A stretch of DNA of 27,513 nucleotides. Source: Metamycoplasma auris (GTDB taxonomy: Bacteria; Bacillota_I; Bacilli_A; Mycoplasmatales; Metamycoplasmataceae). Below the pieces are notes generated by a model, which ran no database searches, was not told where the DNA came from, and worked only from the letters and a program-made list of their open reading frames with translations. The position numbers and the translations under genes were made by a program. The DNA is taken from assembly GCF_003253435.1 (NCBI RefSeq), contig NZ_QKUB01000008.1:1-27513 (forward strand), in the 5' to 3' direction. Positions 1-9,588 of this stretch are shown piece by piece (positions within the stretch are counted from its first letter, which is position 1; the number at the start of each line of letters is the position of its first letter).

Positions 1-139
1 TGGTTATTTATTATTTTGTTTTGAAATTATTTATTTGTAAAAATAAATTGACGTTATGGTATTTGTATCCAGTTTTCAAAGAACTATCTAAATTTAAGAT
101 GCCAATCATGACTTTTAAGTCGGCATAGATATAAGTATA
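1..139 (-). promoter_or_regulatory. Probable rRNA operon leader (boxA-like element and leader hairpin)
   Basis: Read on the minus strand, positions 84-66 give GTTCTTTGAAAACTGGATA, which matches the boxA-like element found in Firmicute and mycoplasma rRNA leaders and 16S-23S spacers. Just upstream in transcript sense, 99-126 folds into a hairpin (ATGCC pairing with GGCAT, with an inner GACTT/AAGTC stem and a small bulge). A weak -10-like TATACT lies at 139-134, which would start the transcript near the hairpin. No structural rRNA sequence is visible, so the rRNA gene would begin beyond the left edge. Because no 16S sequence precedes it, this is more likely a transcription-unit leader than a 16S-23S spacer. 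Positions 140-280 are AT-rich and hold no gene that I can see. Confidence 0.45.
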
Positions 140-280
140 TACAAAATAAAAAAACTTTTATAAAAAATAAAATATTTTTTTAAGTATTTAAATTTTAGTC
201 ATACTTTTTAATTGTTTAATACTCCAATATTGTCTATAAAAGGATAAACAACCTATAAAAGTATACACTAAAAAAATTTA

Positions 281-310
281 AATAAAAAAACTAACTTTAT
301 TAGTTAGTTT
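281..310 (-). terminator. Rho-independent terminator after greA
   Basis: An inverted repeat pairs AAACTAAC (288-295) with GTTAGTTT (303-310) around a 7-nt loop. In minus-strand sense it is followed by a run of seven T. It lies about 50 nt downstream of the greA stop and closes the mnmA-alaS-ruvX-greA block. Confidence 0.75.
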
Positions 311-360
311 AGGATTTTTATTAGATGGAATTCTTGATTATTTTTATAGATAAAAAGAAA

Positions 361-831
361 TTACATAATTGATTCAATTTTTACTTTATATTTCTTAGGT
401 GCATCAACTTCTACAACATGGTTAACTTTGTGATTCAAAATTGCTCTTGCTAATGGAGAAGAGTTTGAAATCTTATTATTAAATGGGTCAGCATCAAGTG
501 CTCCAACAATGGTAACACTAATAACCTTATTAGTTTTTAAATCTAATAGTTTTACAGTTGAACCGATTTTAACAATATTTGATCCTGAAGTATCCTCATC
601 GATCAAAATAATATTTTCTAAAATATTTTGGATCTTAAGAATTTCATTTTCGATTGCTGCCTGTTTATCTCTTGCTGCATCATATTCAGCATTTTCAGAC
701 AAGTCACCTTGATTTCTAGCTTCTTTAATTTCTTCAATGACAGCAGGTCTAGCTTCTTCTTGTAGATAAGTTAATCTTTTCTTATATTGTTCAAGACCTT
801 CTTTTGTTAAGTAGTGTTTGTTATCTTCCAT
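361..831 (-). CDS. greA: Transcription elongation factor GreA
   Basis: GreA binds the RNA polymerase secondary channel and stimulates cleavage of backtracked transcripts. The 156-residue protein has the family layout: an N-terminal coiled coil with the GDLSENAEY tip, whose acidic residues position the catalytic Mg2+, followed by an FKBP-like C-terminal half containing the typical SPLARAI segment. Length is normal (about 156-160). The frame is open upstream to a TTG at 855, but the ATG at 831 fits the family N terminus (MEDNKHYLTKEG) and has a purine-rich AAAG upstream. The gene overlaps the end of the preceding putative methyltransferase gene by 11 nt, so translation is probably coupled. It is the last gene of its operon, before the terminator at 281-310. 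The same neighbourhood, with alaS and ruvX upstream, exists in Bacillus. Confidence 0.95.
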   Translation of the reverse strand: MEDNKHYLTKEGLEQYKKRLTYLQEEARPAVIEEIKEARNQGDLSENAEYDAARDKQAAIENEILKIQNILENIILIDEDTSGSNIVKIGSTVKLLDLKTNKVISVTIVGALDADPFNNKISNSSPLARAILNHKVNHVVEVDAPKKYKVKIESIM

Positions 832-1576
832 GAGTTTCACTTTCTTTTTCTTCAAGAATTTCTTTTATATTATTTTTTGCTAAAAGTATAACATTTTTAT
901 TTTTGAATTTAAGAGTTTCATACCTTAAATTAAATGACATTGCAACTTGCTTAATAAATTTTGCTTTGTAATTTTGATTATTTTCAATAATTAAAATTCC
1001 GTTTGATGATAAATAATTAACACTTCTTGCAATATTATCATTAAGATCTGTTTTAGTATCTAATAAAATAACCAAATCTGCTACAAAATTTAATTTATCA
1101 ATTTTTTTAAGCAATAAAAAATCAATTTCAGGAAATGATTCTTTAATTTTTTTATTTAAGCTTAAATCTTCCTTTCCATTTCAATGAACATTCTTCTTTG
1201 TCAGATTTGAAATTGAAAGACCTAAATAGTTATTGCTATCTTCCAAATAAATATTTTGATAATTATTTAAATAGATTGTATTAATAACAAAGCATGTAAA
1301 AAAATCATCGCTTAGATCAGTATAAAATTTTTTGATCCCATCTAAAACGATACCGAAATTAGGATTTCTTTCTTTTAATTTAGCAATTTCATTCTCTTCA
1401 ATTGGCGAAATAAATTTCTTAATTGCTCTTTTTTTATAAATAAAACTTAAAATCAAAACAATGATAGCAATACTTAAAGCAACAAAAATTGAAATAATCA
1501 AGCCAAGTCTTAGATTGGGAGATATTTTGGAATTTGCTGAACTAAAAGCCGATATTCGAAATGTTAATCTATACAT
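821..1576 (-). CDS. Membrane-anchored putative methyltransferase-like protein
   Basis: A 251-residue protein read through one UGA-Trp codon near 1178. A single hydrophobic helix lies at about residues 24-47 and is followed by KKRAIKK, which suggests an anchored protein with a cytoplasmic C-terminal domain. The C-terminal part (DLVILLDTKTDLNDNI, then SSNGILIIENN) resembles the second half of class I methyltransferases of the O-methyltransferase type (YrrM), where FIDAD and GGILVIDN occur. I see no clear glycine-rich SAM-binding motif, so activity is doubtful. It occupies the place between yrzB and greA where Bacillus has yrrM, which supports the family link. It may belong to the mycoplasma group annotated as BC85_0335-type putative methyltransferase; that label is from memory. 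The start ATG at 1576 has AGAAGG about 9 nt upstream. Confidence 0.6.
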
Positions 1577-1596
1577 TGATTCTAACCTTCTTAAAT

Positions 1597-1908
1597 CTAA
1601 TTTTTAATTTCTTCCTCATTAAAATAATTAGATGTGATGTTAATACCATTTTCATCAACTAATTCATTTTCCTCAATGAATTGATCCAAAACATCAAACA
1701 TAATGTCAATGATTGCTTCATCTTCAATTTCAATTAGTTCATTTTCTTTTCTTTGCGCAAAAATTAGTGCTTCTTTTGTTGCTAAAACTGCAAAAATACT
1801 ACCATTTTCTTCAATTTCAAAGACACTATAAATCTTTTCACCATCTTCAAGAATAATTTCCCTCTCATCTGAAAAAAGATACACTTTATTTTTTTTATTT
1901 GTATTCAT
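1597..1908 (-). CDS. DUF1292 (YrzB-like) protein
   Basis: A small acidic protein of 103 residues with the DUF1292 pattern: a polar N terminus, ILEDGEKIYSVFEIEENGSIFAVL, a central beta-rich part and an acidic C-terminal tail (here given only in part: VFEIEENGSIFAVL). The molecular function of the family is unknown. It is encoded next to ruvX, as yrzB is next to yrrK in Bacillus, so a housekeeping role in this conserved cluster is likely. AAGGAAG precedes the ATG at 1908 and lies across the ruvX stop region; the gap to ruvX is 3 nt. The gap to the next gene is about 20 nt. All of this fits one transcript. Confidence 0.8.
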   Translation of the reverse strand: MNTNKKNKVYLFSDEREIILEDGEKIYSVFEIEENGSIFAVLATKEALIFAQRKENELIEIEDEAIIDIMFDVLDQFIEENELVDENGINITSNYFNEEEIKN

Positions 1909-1911
1909 ATA

Positions 1912-2340
1912 TTAATTCTTCCTTTTTAAATAATCTTCCAAAATTACTTGTGCAGCAATGCCATCCTTAATTGATTTCATTTTTTTTGTATTATATCCAA
2001 AATCAAAAAGAATGTTTTCAGCTGCGATCGTGCTTTGTCTTTCGTCTTGAAAAATAATTGGCAAGTTTATTTGTTTTTGCAACCTTTCTTTAAATTTTTC
2101 TACCATTATTGTGCGTTTACTTTTTGATAAATCCATGTTTAGAGGGTATCCTAAAATAATTTGATCAATTTCATTCTGGTATTGACTTTGATTTAAATAA
2201 TATTGAACACGTTTAATTACTTCAATGAAATGTCATTCTTCAAATCGAAATGTTTCAAGAACAAAAGCAATCTTTGAATTAATATCACTAATTGCAAAAC
2301 CACAAGTTTTTTGGCCTAAATCAAGTGCCAGTTTACGCAT
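1912..2340 (-). CDS. ruvX: Holliday junction resolvase-like protein RuvX (YqgF)
   Basis: A 142-residue RNase H-fold protein of the RuvX/YqgF family, linked to 16S rRNA 5'-end maturation and to Holliday junction resolution. The visible active-site elements are the N-terminal ALDLGQKTCG (first catalytic Asp), the central IILGYPLNMD, the FQDERQST segment with its conserved Asp-Glu-Arg, and a C-terminal KDGIAAQVIL matching the usual KD-AA-ILQ motif. A TGA codon is read as Trp in FEEWHF. The ATG at 2340 lies inside the end of alaS (8-nt overlap) and is preceded by AAGGAA, so its translation is coupled to alaS. Length is typical for the family. Confidence 0.92.
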
Positions 2341-4993
2341 TATTCAATTCCTTAAGTTTATTAATTAGTTTATTTGGATCTAATGATGTTGTAATTGAAC
2401 CTTGCGAAACCAATTTATTACCTCCACCTTTACCACTAAATTCTTTTAGGATTTGATTAAAGATAATTGATGAATCGTGATTTTTTGACGTAACAATTAA
2501 AAAGTAGTTTGTTGCATTGGTATTGATTATTCCTATAATTATTGCTTCAGGAGTAGATTCTCTTAATGCAATTGTTATTTTTCTTAGTTGATTAATATCA
2601 TTACTATTTATAAAAAAGAATTTTTTATGATTAATTAATTCGTATTCGTATTGACTTACATCTACTGATTCATTGTTTTTTTGTTTTAAGAATTTTTTGT
2701 AATCTTCTCTAATTTCTAATTCATTTTTTTCATATTGGTCTAAAAGGGATTCTTTATCAAATACATCATTTGGAATATTTAATTCAAATGAATAATTGTA
2801 GTCTTTCTTTAGTTGTTGATTGTTTTTTATTAGTGTAAATAATAGTGCTTGTTTTTCTTTAATTTCATTCAAAAGATATGCATTTACAAGTGCATGAGAT
2901 GTAATGACTCTCAAACGATAAATACCGCTTCCTTTTGAATCAACTGAAATGATTTTAAAATTTTCAATAACGCCAGAATTAGGGACGTGTGTACCACCAC
3001 ATAAATCCTTAGTTATTCCTTCAAATTCAACAACTCTAACTTCATTGGCATCATGATATTCAGATTCTTCAATTGTCATATAAGCACCTAATTCCTGTGC
3101 TTTTTTTACTGAAGTTATAATGTAATTTCTTTTCGCATTCATTGCGATATATTGATTCATAATCTTTTCAATATTTCTAAGTTCAGCCTTTGTTGGGCGA
3201 TGATCAAGACCAAAATCAAAAGTAAAATGATCAAAACTTATATTACTTCCTAATTGTTCAATTACATCATTTTGGTATGTTTTTCTTAATGCATGAAACA
3301 TAATATGTGTTGAACTATGATTTCTTGCATAATTAAGTCTCTTATCTGCATCAACATAACATAAAACTTCTTTATCTTTTTTGATTTTTCCTTTAACCAT
3401 GTGAACATGATTTCAAAACTTATCTTTAAATACATCAAGAATTTCAATTTTATTGCCATCTTGAAGCATATAACCATAATCATGATTTTGACCACCACTT
3501 GTTGCATAAAATGGCGTCTTATCTAAAATTACATATGAAACATCTTCATCATTATTCGTATGATTAATTTCATTTTCTTCGTTTAAAAGATACAATATTT
3601 TAGACTTTGAATTTAAGAAATCATACCCAATAAATTCTGATATTTTATTTGGGATTAAAGCTAGGGAATTGATAACTTTTTGCATACCAGCAACAGCTGC
3701 AGCTTTTGATTTTTCTTGATGCTCTTTTAACTTAGCATTGAAATCATCTAAATTAATTTCAATATTCTTTTCTTTTAAAATCTCTTGTGTTAATTCAATT
3801 GGGAAACCATATGTATCAAACATCTTAAATGCAATATTTGCATCAATTTTGTGATTCTTTTCAAGTTCATTTTCAAGAAGTCTTTCGCCTTCTTTAATTG
3901 TTTTAGCAAATAATTCTTCTTCTTCTCTAATTACATCTTCAACAACTTTTATATTGATATCATAAATTAATGTATCTTTCACAGTTGAAACTAGTGTATA
4001 TAAAAATGATTTTTGCTCAATACCCAAAGAAAGACCTGCACGATATGATCTACGAATTAAACGTCGAATAATATATCCTCTTCCAACATTAGATGGTTTA
4101 ACTCCGTCATTGATTGCATTCACACTGGCTCTAATGTGGTCAGCTATAATTTTAAAAAGTGTATTGATTTTAGTTTGTGATTCATTCTTAATAAAGTAAT
4201 TATTAATATCATAATGAAACTTTGTTAGTTTTTCAGTTTCTTTAATAATTGGAAGAAAAAGATCCGTATCAAAATTAGTTGGTGCATCTTGCATAATTGA
4301 CACAATTCTTTCAAGTCCAGCGCCAGTATCGATATTTTTAGTAATTAATTCAGTGTAGTTATTTTCTCCATCATTATTGAATTGCGAAAAAACAATATTT
4401 CAAATTTCAATGTATCGATCATTTTCAATATCATTCTTTAGTAATTCAATTCCACGTGAATCATATTTATCACCACGATCATAAAAAATTTCAGTATCAG
4501 GTCCGCAAGGTCCTTGACCAACATCTCAGAAATTTTGCTCTCTTGTTCCTTTAATTAAATGATCCTCACTAATTCCTAAGTTAACTCAGCAATCATAGGT
4601 TTCTTTATCTTCTTCAAAATAAGTAATATAGATTCTTTCTTTTTCTAATTTAAGGATTGAAAAAATAAATTCATAGGCATATGCAATTGCTTCTTTTTTA
4701 AAGTAATCACCAATTGAAAAATTTCCAAGCATTTCAAAAAAAGTATGATGTCTAGATGTCACACCAACATTTTCAATGTCATTAGTTCGAATTGAACCTT
4801 GTGAATTAGTTAATCTTTTTGAAGGAGGATTTTTTTTGCCACTAAAATAATCTTTAAGTGTTGCAACCCCTGAATTAATCCAAAGAAGCGATGGGTCGTT
4901 TTGGGGGATTAAAGATTTAGATTCAACTACTAAATGATTTTTTGAAGAAAAAAAATCCAATCACATTTTTCTTATTTCTTTTGAAGATAGCAT
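2333..4993 (-). CDS. alaS: Alanine--tRNA ligase
   Basis: This 886-residue class II aminoacyl-tRNA synthetase charges tRNA-Ala. The N-terminal catalytic core carries the GPCGPDTEIFYDRG segment and GLERI. The editing domain contains HSSTH (His559 and His563) and CGGTH (Cys665 and His669), the four zinc-ligand positions used to clear Ser- and Gly-tRNA-Ala. The C-terminal C-Ala domain keeps the Gly-rich GKGGGNKLVSQGS. Several TGA codons must be read as Trp (for example near 3410, 4405, 4530, 4590 and 4961); there is no frameshift, so the apparent breaks are not mutations. GAGAGGGA precedes the ATG at 4993. The gene follows mnmA by 44 nt and overlaps ruvX by 8 nt. Length is normal. Confidence 0.97.
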
Positions 4994-5037
4994 ATTCCCT
5001 CTCTTTTCTATTTAAAAACTGAATTTATTTTTTTATT

Positions 5038-6150
5038 TTATAAATAGTCTTTCTTTTGGCCTTGATAAAAAATTTGATCAATGATTGCTGCACCGACTAC
5101 TTTATCATTGTCGTATATGACAACTTCTTGCCCTGGAGTTACTGCTTCTGTATCAGCATAAATAACTTCAATTGCATTATTATCTAATATTTTTATTTTA
5201 CATTTAATATCATTTTGACGATATCTAAATTTAGCAGTTAAATTATTTTTATCATAATCTTTTGCTAATCAATTTCAATTAATTGCAATTAATTTATCTG
5301 ATAATAGGTATTCTTTGTGATCTGCATTCGTTACATAGATAACCTTATTTTTAAGATCGTGTCCGACAACAAAATATGGTTTTTCATAGCCACCAAGATT
5401 AAGACCTTTTCTCTGACCGATTGTATAATACATTGCGCCATTATGTTTTCCTACAATCTTTTTGTTATGAATATCAATAATATTGCCAGGTTGTGCAGGA
5501 ATATAATTTTCTAAAAATTTTGTAAATCTTCTTTCACCAATAAAACAAATGCCAGTTGAATCTTTTTTTGAAGCAGTTGCTAAATTTAATTTGGCAGCGA
5601 TTTCTCTAACTTCATCCTTTCTTAAATTAGCAAGTGGAAAAAGACTTTTAGATAATTGCTCATTTGAAAGTTGAGCCAAGAAGTATGATTGGTCTTTTGT
5701 TTCATCTTTTGCTTTATATAAATATCCATTAATTGTCTTAGCATAATGTCCCATTGCAATATAGTCAGCATTTAATTGGTTAAAAGCATAATCAGCAAAG
5801 GCCTTGAATTTAATATATTTGTTACAAAATATATCAGGATTTGGTGTTCTTCCTACCTTATATTCTTCAATTAAATATTGGAATACGTTTTCTCAATATT
5901 CCTTAACAAAATCAATTCGATGCAATTTTATATTTAATTGATTTGCAACTGCTAATGCATCCAAATAATCTTGTTCTTGAGGACAAATATCCTTACTTAT
6001 ATCTTCATTACCAAGAAAATCATTATTTAGCATTGAATCTCAATTGCGCATGAAAAGACCTTCTACATCATATCCTTGCTCTAGAAGTAAATAAGCACAA
6101 ACACTAGAGTCAACACCGCCACTCATTCCCAAAATTACTTTTTTTGCCAT
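5038..6150 (-). CDS. mnmA: tRNA-specific 2-thiouridylase MnmA
   Basis: MnmA installs the 2-thio group on U34 of tRNA-Lys, -Glu and -Gln, using ATP and a relayed persulfide sulfur. The 370-residue protein begins with the PP-loop GMSGGVDSS (residues 8-16). The two catalytic cysteines are recognisable: Cys109 in NPDIFCNKY and Cys202 in STGICFIGER. The tRNA-binding region (GQRKGLNLGG) and a C-terminal beta-barrel follow, ending in FYQGQKKDYL. Length is normal (360-375). The TGA codons read as Trp include FMRNWDSM. The start ATG at 6150 has AAGGT about 8 nt upstream and a TATAAT element at 6180-6175, so this gene probably opens the transcript that continues into alaS. Confidence 0.96.
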
Positions 6151-6174
6151 ATTTATACCTTAAAAATATATTAA

Positions 6175-6180
6175 ATTATA
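6175..6180 (-). promoter_or_regulatory. -10 element upstream of mnmA
   Basis: A perfect TATAAT, continuing as TATAATTTA, lies 24 nt before the mnmA ATG and just downstream of the terminator that ends the previous operon. No good -35 hexamer is visible, as is common in mycoplasmas. An AAGGT ribosome binding site falls in the predicted short leader. Confidence 0.55.
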
Positions 6181-6233
6181 AGGTTTTTTTAGTCGCCAAA
6201 ATCATTTTTTTCGTTTTTAAAAATAAAATAAAA

Positions 6234-6256
6234 AAGAGTCTCAAATATGAGCTCTT
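6234..6256 (-). terminator. Rho-independent terminator after the YitT-like gene
   Basis: In minus-strand sense AAGAGCTCA pairs with TGAGACTCTT (one bulged base) around a 4-nt loop, followed by six T and a T-rich tail. The stem begins within the stop codon region of the YitT-like gene (stop at 6257-6255), so the hairpin is directly at the end of the gdpP-rplI-dnaB-yitT operon. Confidence 0.75.
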
Positions 6257-7682
6257 AATCTACGAATGATGTATCAAATTCACCTGAAATATTATGAATA
6301 TTTGAAACGGTGATTCATGCTTGCTTATCAACCTTTTTAACTTGTTCTAGAATTATATCTCGCTCAAAGAATAAGGCGACCGTTTCAATCTTTCCAAATT
6401 CATTATGACTAAATCCACCGACACCATTGAAAATATTAAATGGGTGCACATAATTGATTTTCTTAAATTGTTCAGCAATTAATTCTGGATATTTGGAATA
6501 GATTTCAATCTTTACTTTTTTGTACTTTGGATAGAATTTGTTAACTAAAAATGTGAATATAAATAGATACGAAATTGTTCCTAAGATTCTCATCAAGAAT
6601 AATGATGAATCTCAAACGTGTCCTGTAATATTTTTAGTATATTCTAATGAACCTACAACAATAGTTGAGAATGCTGAGAAACAAATTGAAACTAATAGAA
6701 AGGCATTGCCAACTGGTTTTTTATTTTTATAAGCAATATAGTTTGAAATTACTGACGCACCACCAATTGAACCCCTTTGTCTTCAAGCAACGATTGAAGC
6801 AAATCCTTCAGCAATCCCTCCCAAGAATGCATATACAATTACAGGTCAATTTTGCCCATTATAAACACCATAAATCTTAGTTTCATCTTTTCCATTTAGT
6901 AGTAATGGAATTAACTGATTAATTTGAAGATTATGAATTGTTTTACCTTGTTCATTTAAAATCTTTTCTAAATTCGATATAACTGCAGTTAAGTCGTTTT
7001 TATTGAATTGATTTTTAAAATAAGTAACAATTTCTCAGCCTGATAAACTTAACTCGTTAATTCCTTCATTGGTGTTGGATTTAATAACTCTAATTATTTT
7101 GTCTAAATTATCACTTTCAGCATACATCTTTGTCACAATACGTGTATCAATACCAAATGGATCTCAATAGTATTTAGCTTGACCAATTGGATTATATAAC
7201 GATATTTTTTGATTAATGAAATTTACAATTGGATTTGATCCTCTTCCTGAATATTCAACAAATATTAATTGAACAATTACTTGGAATATCATTCAATAAT
7301 AAGTCACTACCATAAACATACGCGGATTGAGTTTCCAAAATGCAAACATTAAAGGTAAATTAACTAAAACATAGAACAAACCAAAATATTGTGCAGTTGC
7401 TGGTGCTGTAAAAGTAATAATTTGTGATAGTGATGATGTTCCAGAGGCAATTGTTGCTGCTTTCTTGAGAAACACAGTTAACCCAATGTTATACAAAAAC
7501 GCACTAACAAACATTCAAAATATTTTCTTAGGATATTTTTTTCAAATATTAATAATATCAACTTTTAAGGGATTTAGGATTGCATTTTTTTCTTCTCTAA
7601 GACGTTTTTTTTCTTCAATTGTCAATCTCTTTCTTTTAATCTTATTATCCAATTCTTTTGTTTCTTTTGTTTCTTTCTTCAT
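6255..7682 (-). CDS. YitT-family membrane protein (DUF161/DUF2179)
   Basis: A 475-residue polytopic membrane protein. A Lys/Glu-rich cytoplasmic N terminus of about 45 residues leads into several hydrophobic helices. A large polar loop of roughly 150 residues follows, then more helices with QRGSIGGASVISNYIA, the Gly-rich segment typical of YitT proteins. The C terminus is a DUF2179 domain (FNGVGGFSHNE and WITVSNIHNISGEF, compare the family pattern ending in GEGF). Typical Firmicute YitT proteins are about 280 residues, so the polar loop is an enlargement. Transport substrate and function are unknown. Several TGA codons are read as Trp. The ATG at 7682 follows the dnaB stop by 3 nt, which implies cotranscription with dnaB. 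Confidence 0.85.
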
Positions 7683-7685
7683 TAA

Positions 7686-9131
7686 TTAATCTTCTTTCAC
7701 TCTTCGTATACCATCTAATTGCGTTTTTATTTTATCTCTTGGATCTTTATCATATATAAAACGATTATATTCAGGTACAAAAAGAAGTTGAATTGTTTTC
7801 GTTGCCCCATGACGATTTTTTGCGACAATAACATTTGTTAAAGAGGCATGTACTTTATCTTTTGTAGCATATGCAAGAATATCTTTTTCTTGCTCATCTG
7901 TTTTCTTATTCTTATAATAATCATCACGATGTAAGAAAACAACCCTATCAGCGTCTTGTTCAATTGCACCTGATTCTCTTAAGTCAGAGATTAATGGTGT
8001 TTTGTCTTCACGTTTTTCTACGCTCCGACTTAATTGACTCAATGCAATAACTGGACATTCTAGTTCTCTTCCTAATTGCTTTAAAGACCTAGATATTTTA
8101 GCTACTTCGAGCTGCCTATTTTCTTGCGATCGCTTTGATGAATCTCCAATTAGTTGCAAGTAATCAATGATAATTAGATCAACTTTAGCATTTCTAGCAA
8201 AACGTTTTGATAATGTTGAAATATCTGAAATTGTAAGTGTTGCACGGTCATTGATATAAATTTTTCAATTTGACATCTCTTCAACTGTATGCATTAGATT
8301 TCTTTGATCTTGGATATCTAACTCTTTTATTTTTAGTTTTGCAATCGAAACAGTTGAATCAATTGCCATCATTCTCTGAACTAATTGTGGATTAGACATT
8401 TCTAAACTAAAAAATAAAACTGTTTTTCCTTTTTTTGCAACATTATTTGCAATATTTAAAGCAAATGCCGTTTTTCCCATTGCTGGACGTGCAGCAAGAA
8501 TCATTAAGTCACCTTTATTTAACCCTAGGAGCACTTCATCTAATTCAGGAAATCCCAGCTGAAGTCCAACACCAATATCACTATCTAATTTTCTTAGAAT
8601 TTGTTGCAAAATATTTTCAGCTGTATCTCCAATCTTTTCATATGTTGAATTAATTTCAGAAATGTCAATATTAATAAGTGATAATTGAATATGAGATAAT
8701 AAATCTGATACATCAAAAGTCTTAGTTGTAATTGTTTCGTTGACTTCATTTAGTAAATTAGTTAGACAATCTACTTTGTATTGATCAATAATATTTTTAG
8801 CATAAATTTCAATCTCAGAAACAAAACCAGGATTCTCCATCAAATAAGCAATATACTCAGATGAAGTCATCATAAATGAAGCAATTTGCTCAAATTGCTT
8901 CTTTTGTTCTAAATAAGATATAAGAATTGGAAGGTCGAAGTTTTTAGAATTGACAATAACTTCAGAAATTGCGTCATATAGAATTCTATGACTCGAAAAG
9001 TGGAACATTTCAGAACGAATAATGACGCCAATTTTTACATAAGATTCAGGATTAACTAAAAGCAATCCCAATAATGCAGCTTCATTATTGGCAATTGCAA
9101 TTTCTCTTGAACTTAATGAATTATTTTGCAT
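7686..9131 (-). CDS. dnaB: Replicative DNA helicase DnaB
   Basis: The hexameric 5'-3' helicase of the replication fork; it interacts with primase and the helicase loader. The 481-residue protein has the N-terminal alpha-helical DnaB domain (about residues 12-115), a linker helix, and a RecA-like C-terminal domain with Walker A RPAMGKTAF (about 214-222), Walker B LIIIDYLQLI, and the sensor/arginine-finger stretch RDDYY with VAKNRHGATKTIQLLF. Length is normal. The ATG at 9131 is chosen; an in-frame GTG at 9140 would add three residues and cannot be excluded, because neither has a clear ribosome binding site. The gene follows rplI by 19 nt, the order gdpP-rplI-dnaB being conserved in Firmicutes. 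Confidence 0.96.
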
Positions 9132-9150
9132 CTTTCCCACTTTTTATCTT

Positions 9151-9588
9151 TTATTTTTCTTCAAAAATCTCAATTAATAAAATTGCTGTTACTTCTGGAT
9201 GTAACTTAACATTAATATAATGTCTTCCAAAAGTATTATATGAGTGTTTTTCAAGTGCATGTGCACCAATTTTAATATTATGCTTTAGAAGTTCTCTTTC
9301 AATTGCTTTGTTAGTAATTGACCCATGAACTATATTTCCATTTGACTTTAAATGAAAATTTAGTGTTAACATTTCGATTTCTTCTTTTAAGGCTTTTGCT
9401 TTTGCTATCTCATTTTGATAATCTTCTTGTAGATTTTGTTTAACTCTTTCAAGATTTGCTAGCGTTTGTTTATTAACAGGTTGCGCATACCCCTTTTTGA
9501 TTAAAAAGTTTTTAGCAAATCCATCATTAATTTCAACGATTTGATTTACATCATATTTGTCATATTTTTTAATTATTATTACTTTCAT
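9151..9588 (-). CDS. rplI: 50S ribosomal protein bL9
   Basis: A 145-residue bL9: an N-terminal rRNA-binding domain with the signature block G-FAKNFLIKKGYA (about residues 23-36), a long connecting helix rich in Lys and Glu, and a C-terminal domain with HGSIT and the closing VTAILLIEIFEEK. It spans the L1-stalk base on the 50S subunit and supports frame maintenance. Length is typical. The ATG at 9588 overlaps the end of gdpP by 10 nt: the gdpP frame reads TGA as Trp inside this start region and ends with TAA two codons later, so the two genes are translationally coupled. GGAAA precedes the start. Confidence 0.96.
   Translation of the reverse strand: MKVIIIKKYDKYDVNQIVEINDGFAKNFLIKKGYAQPVNKQTLANLERVKQNLQEDYQNEIAKAKALKEEIEMLTLNFHLKSNGNIVHGSITNKAIERELLKHNIKIGAHALEKHSYNTFGRHYINVKLHPEVTAILLIEIFEEK

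Noticed and set aside
361..855. Start of greA at the TTG at 855 (eight extra residues)
   Set aside because: The GreA family begins at about the ATG at 831, and the extra residues only mirror the overlapping end of the upstream gene.
2333..4993. alaS appears broken into several fragments under the standard genetic code
   Set aside because: All breaks are in-frame TGA codons at plausible Trp positions; the frame is constant over 887 codons. The same holds for mnmA, dnaB, gdpP, thiI, parE and parC. None is a pseudogene.
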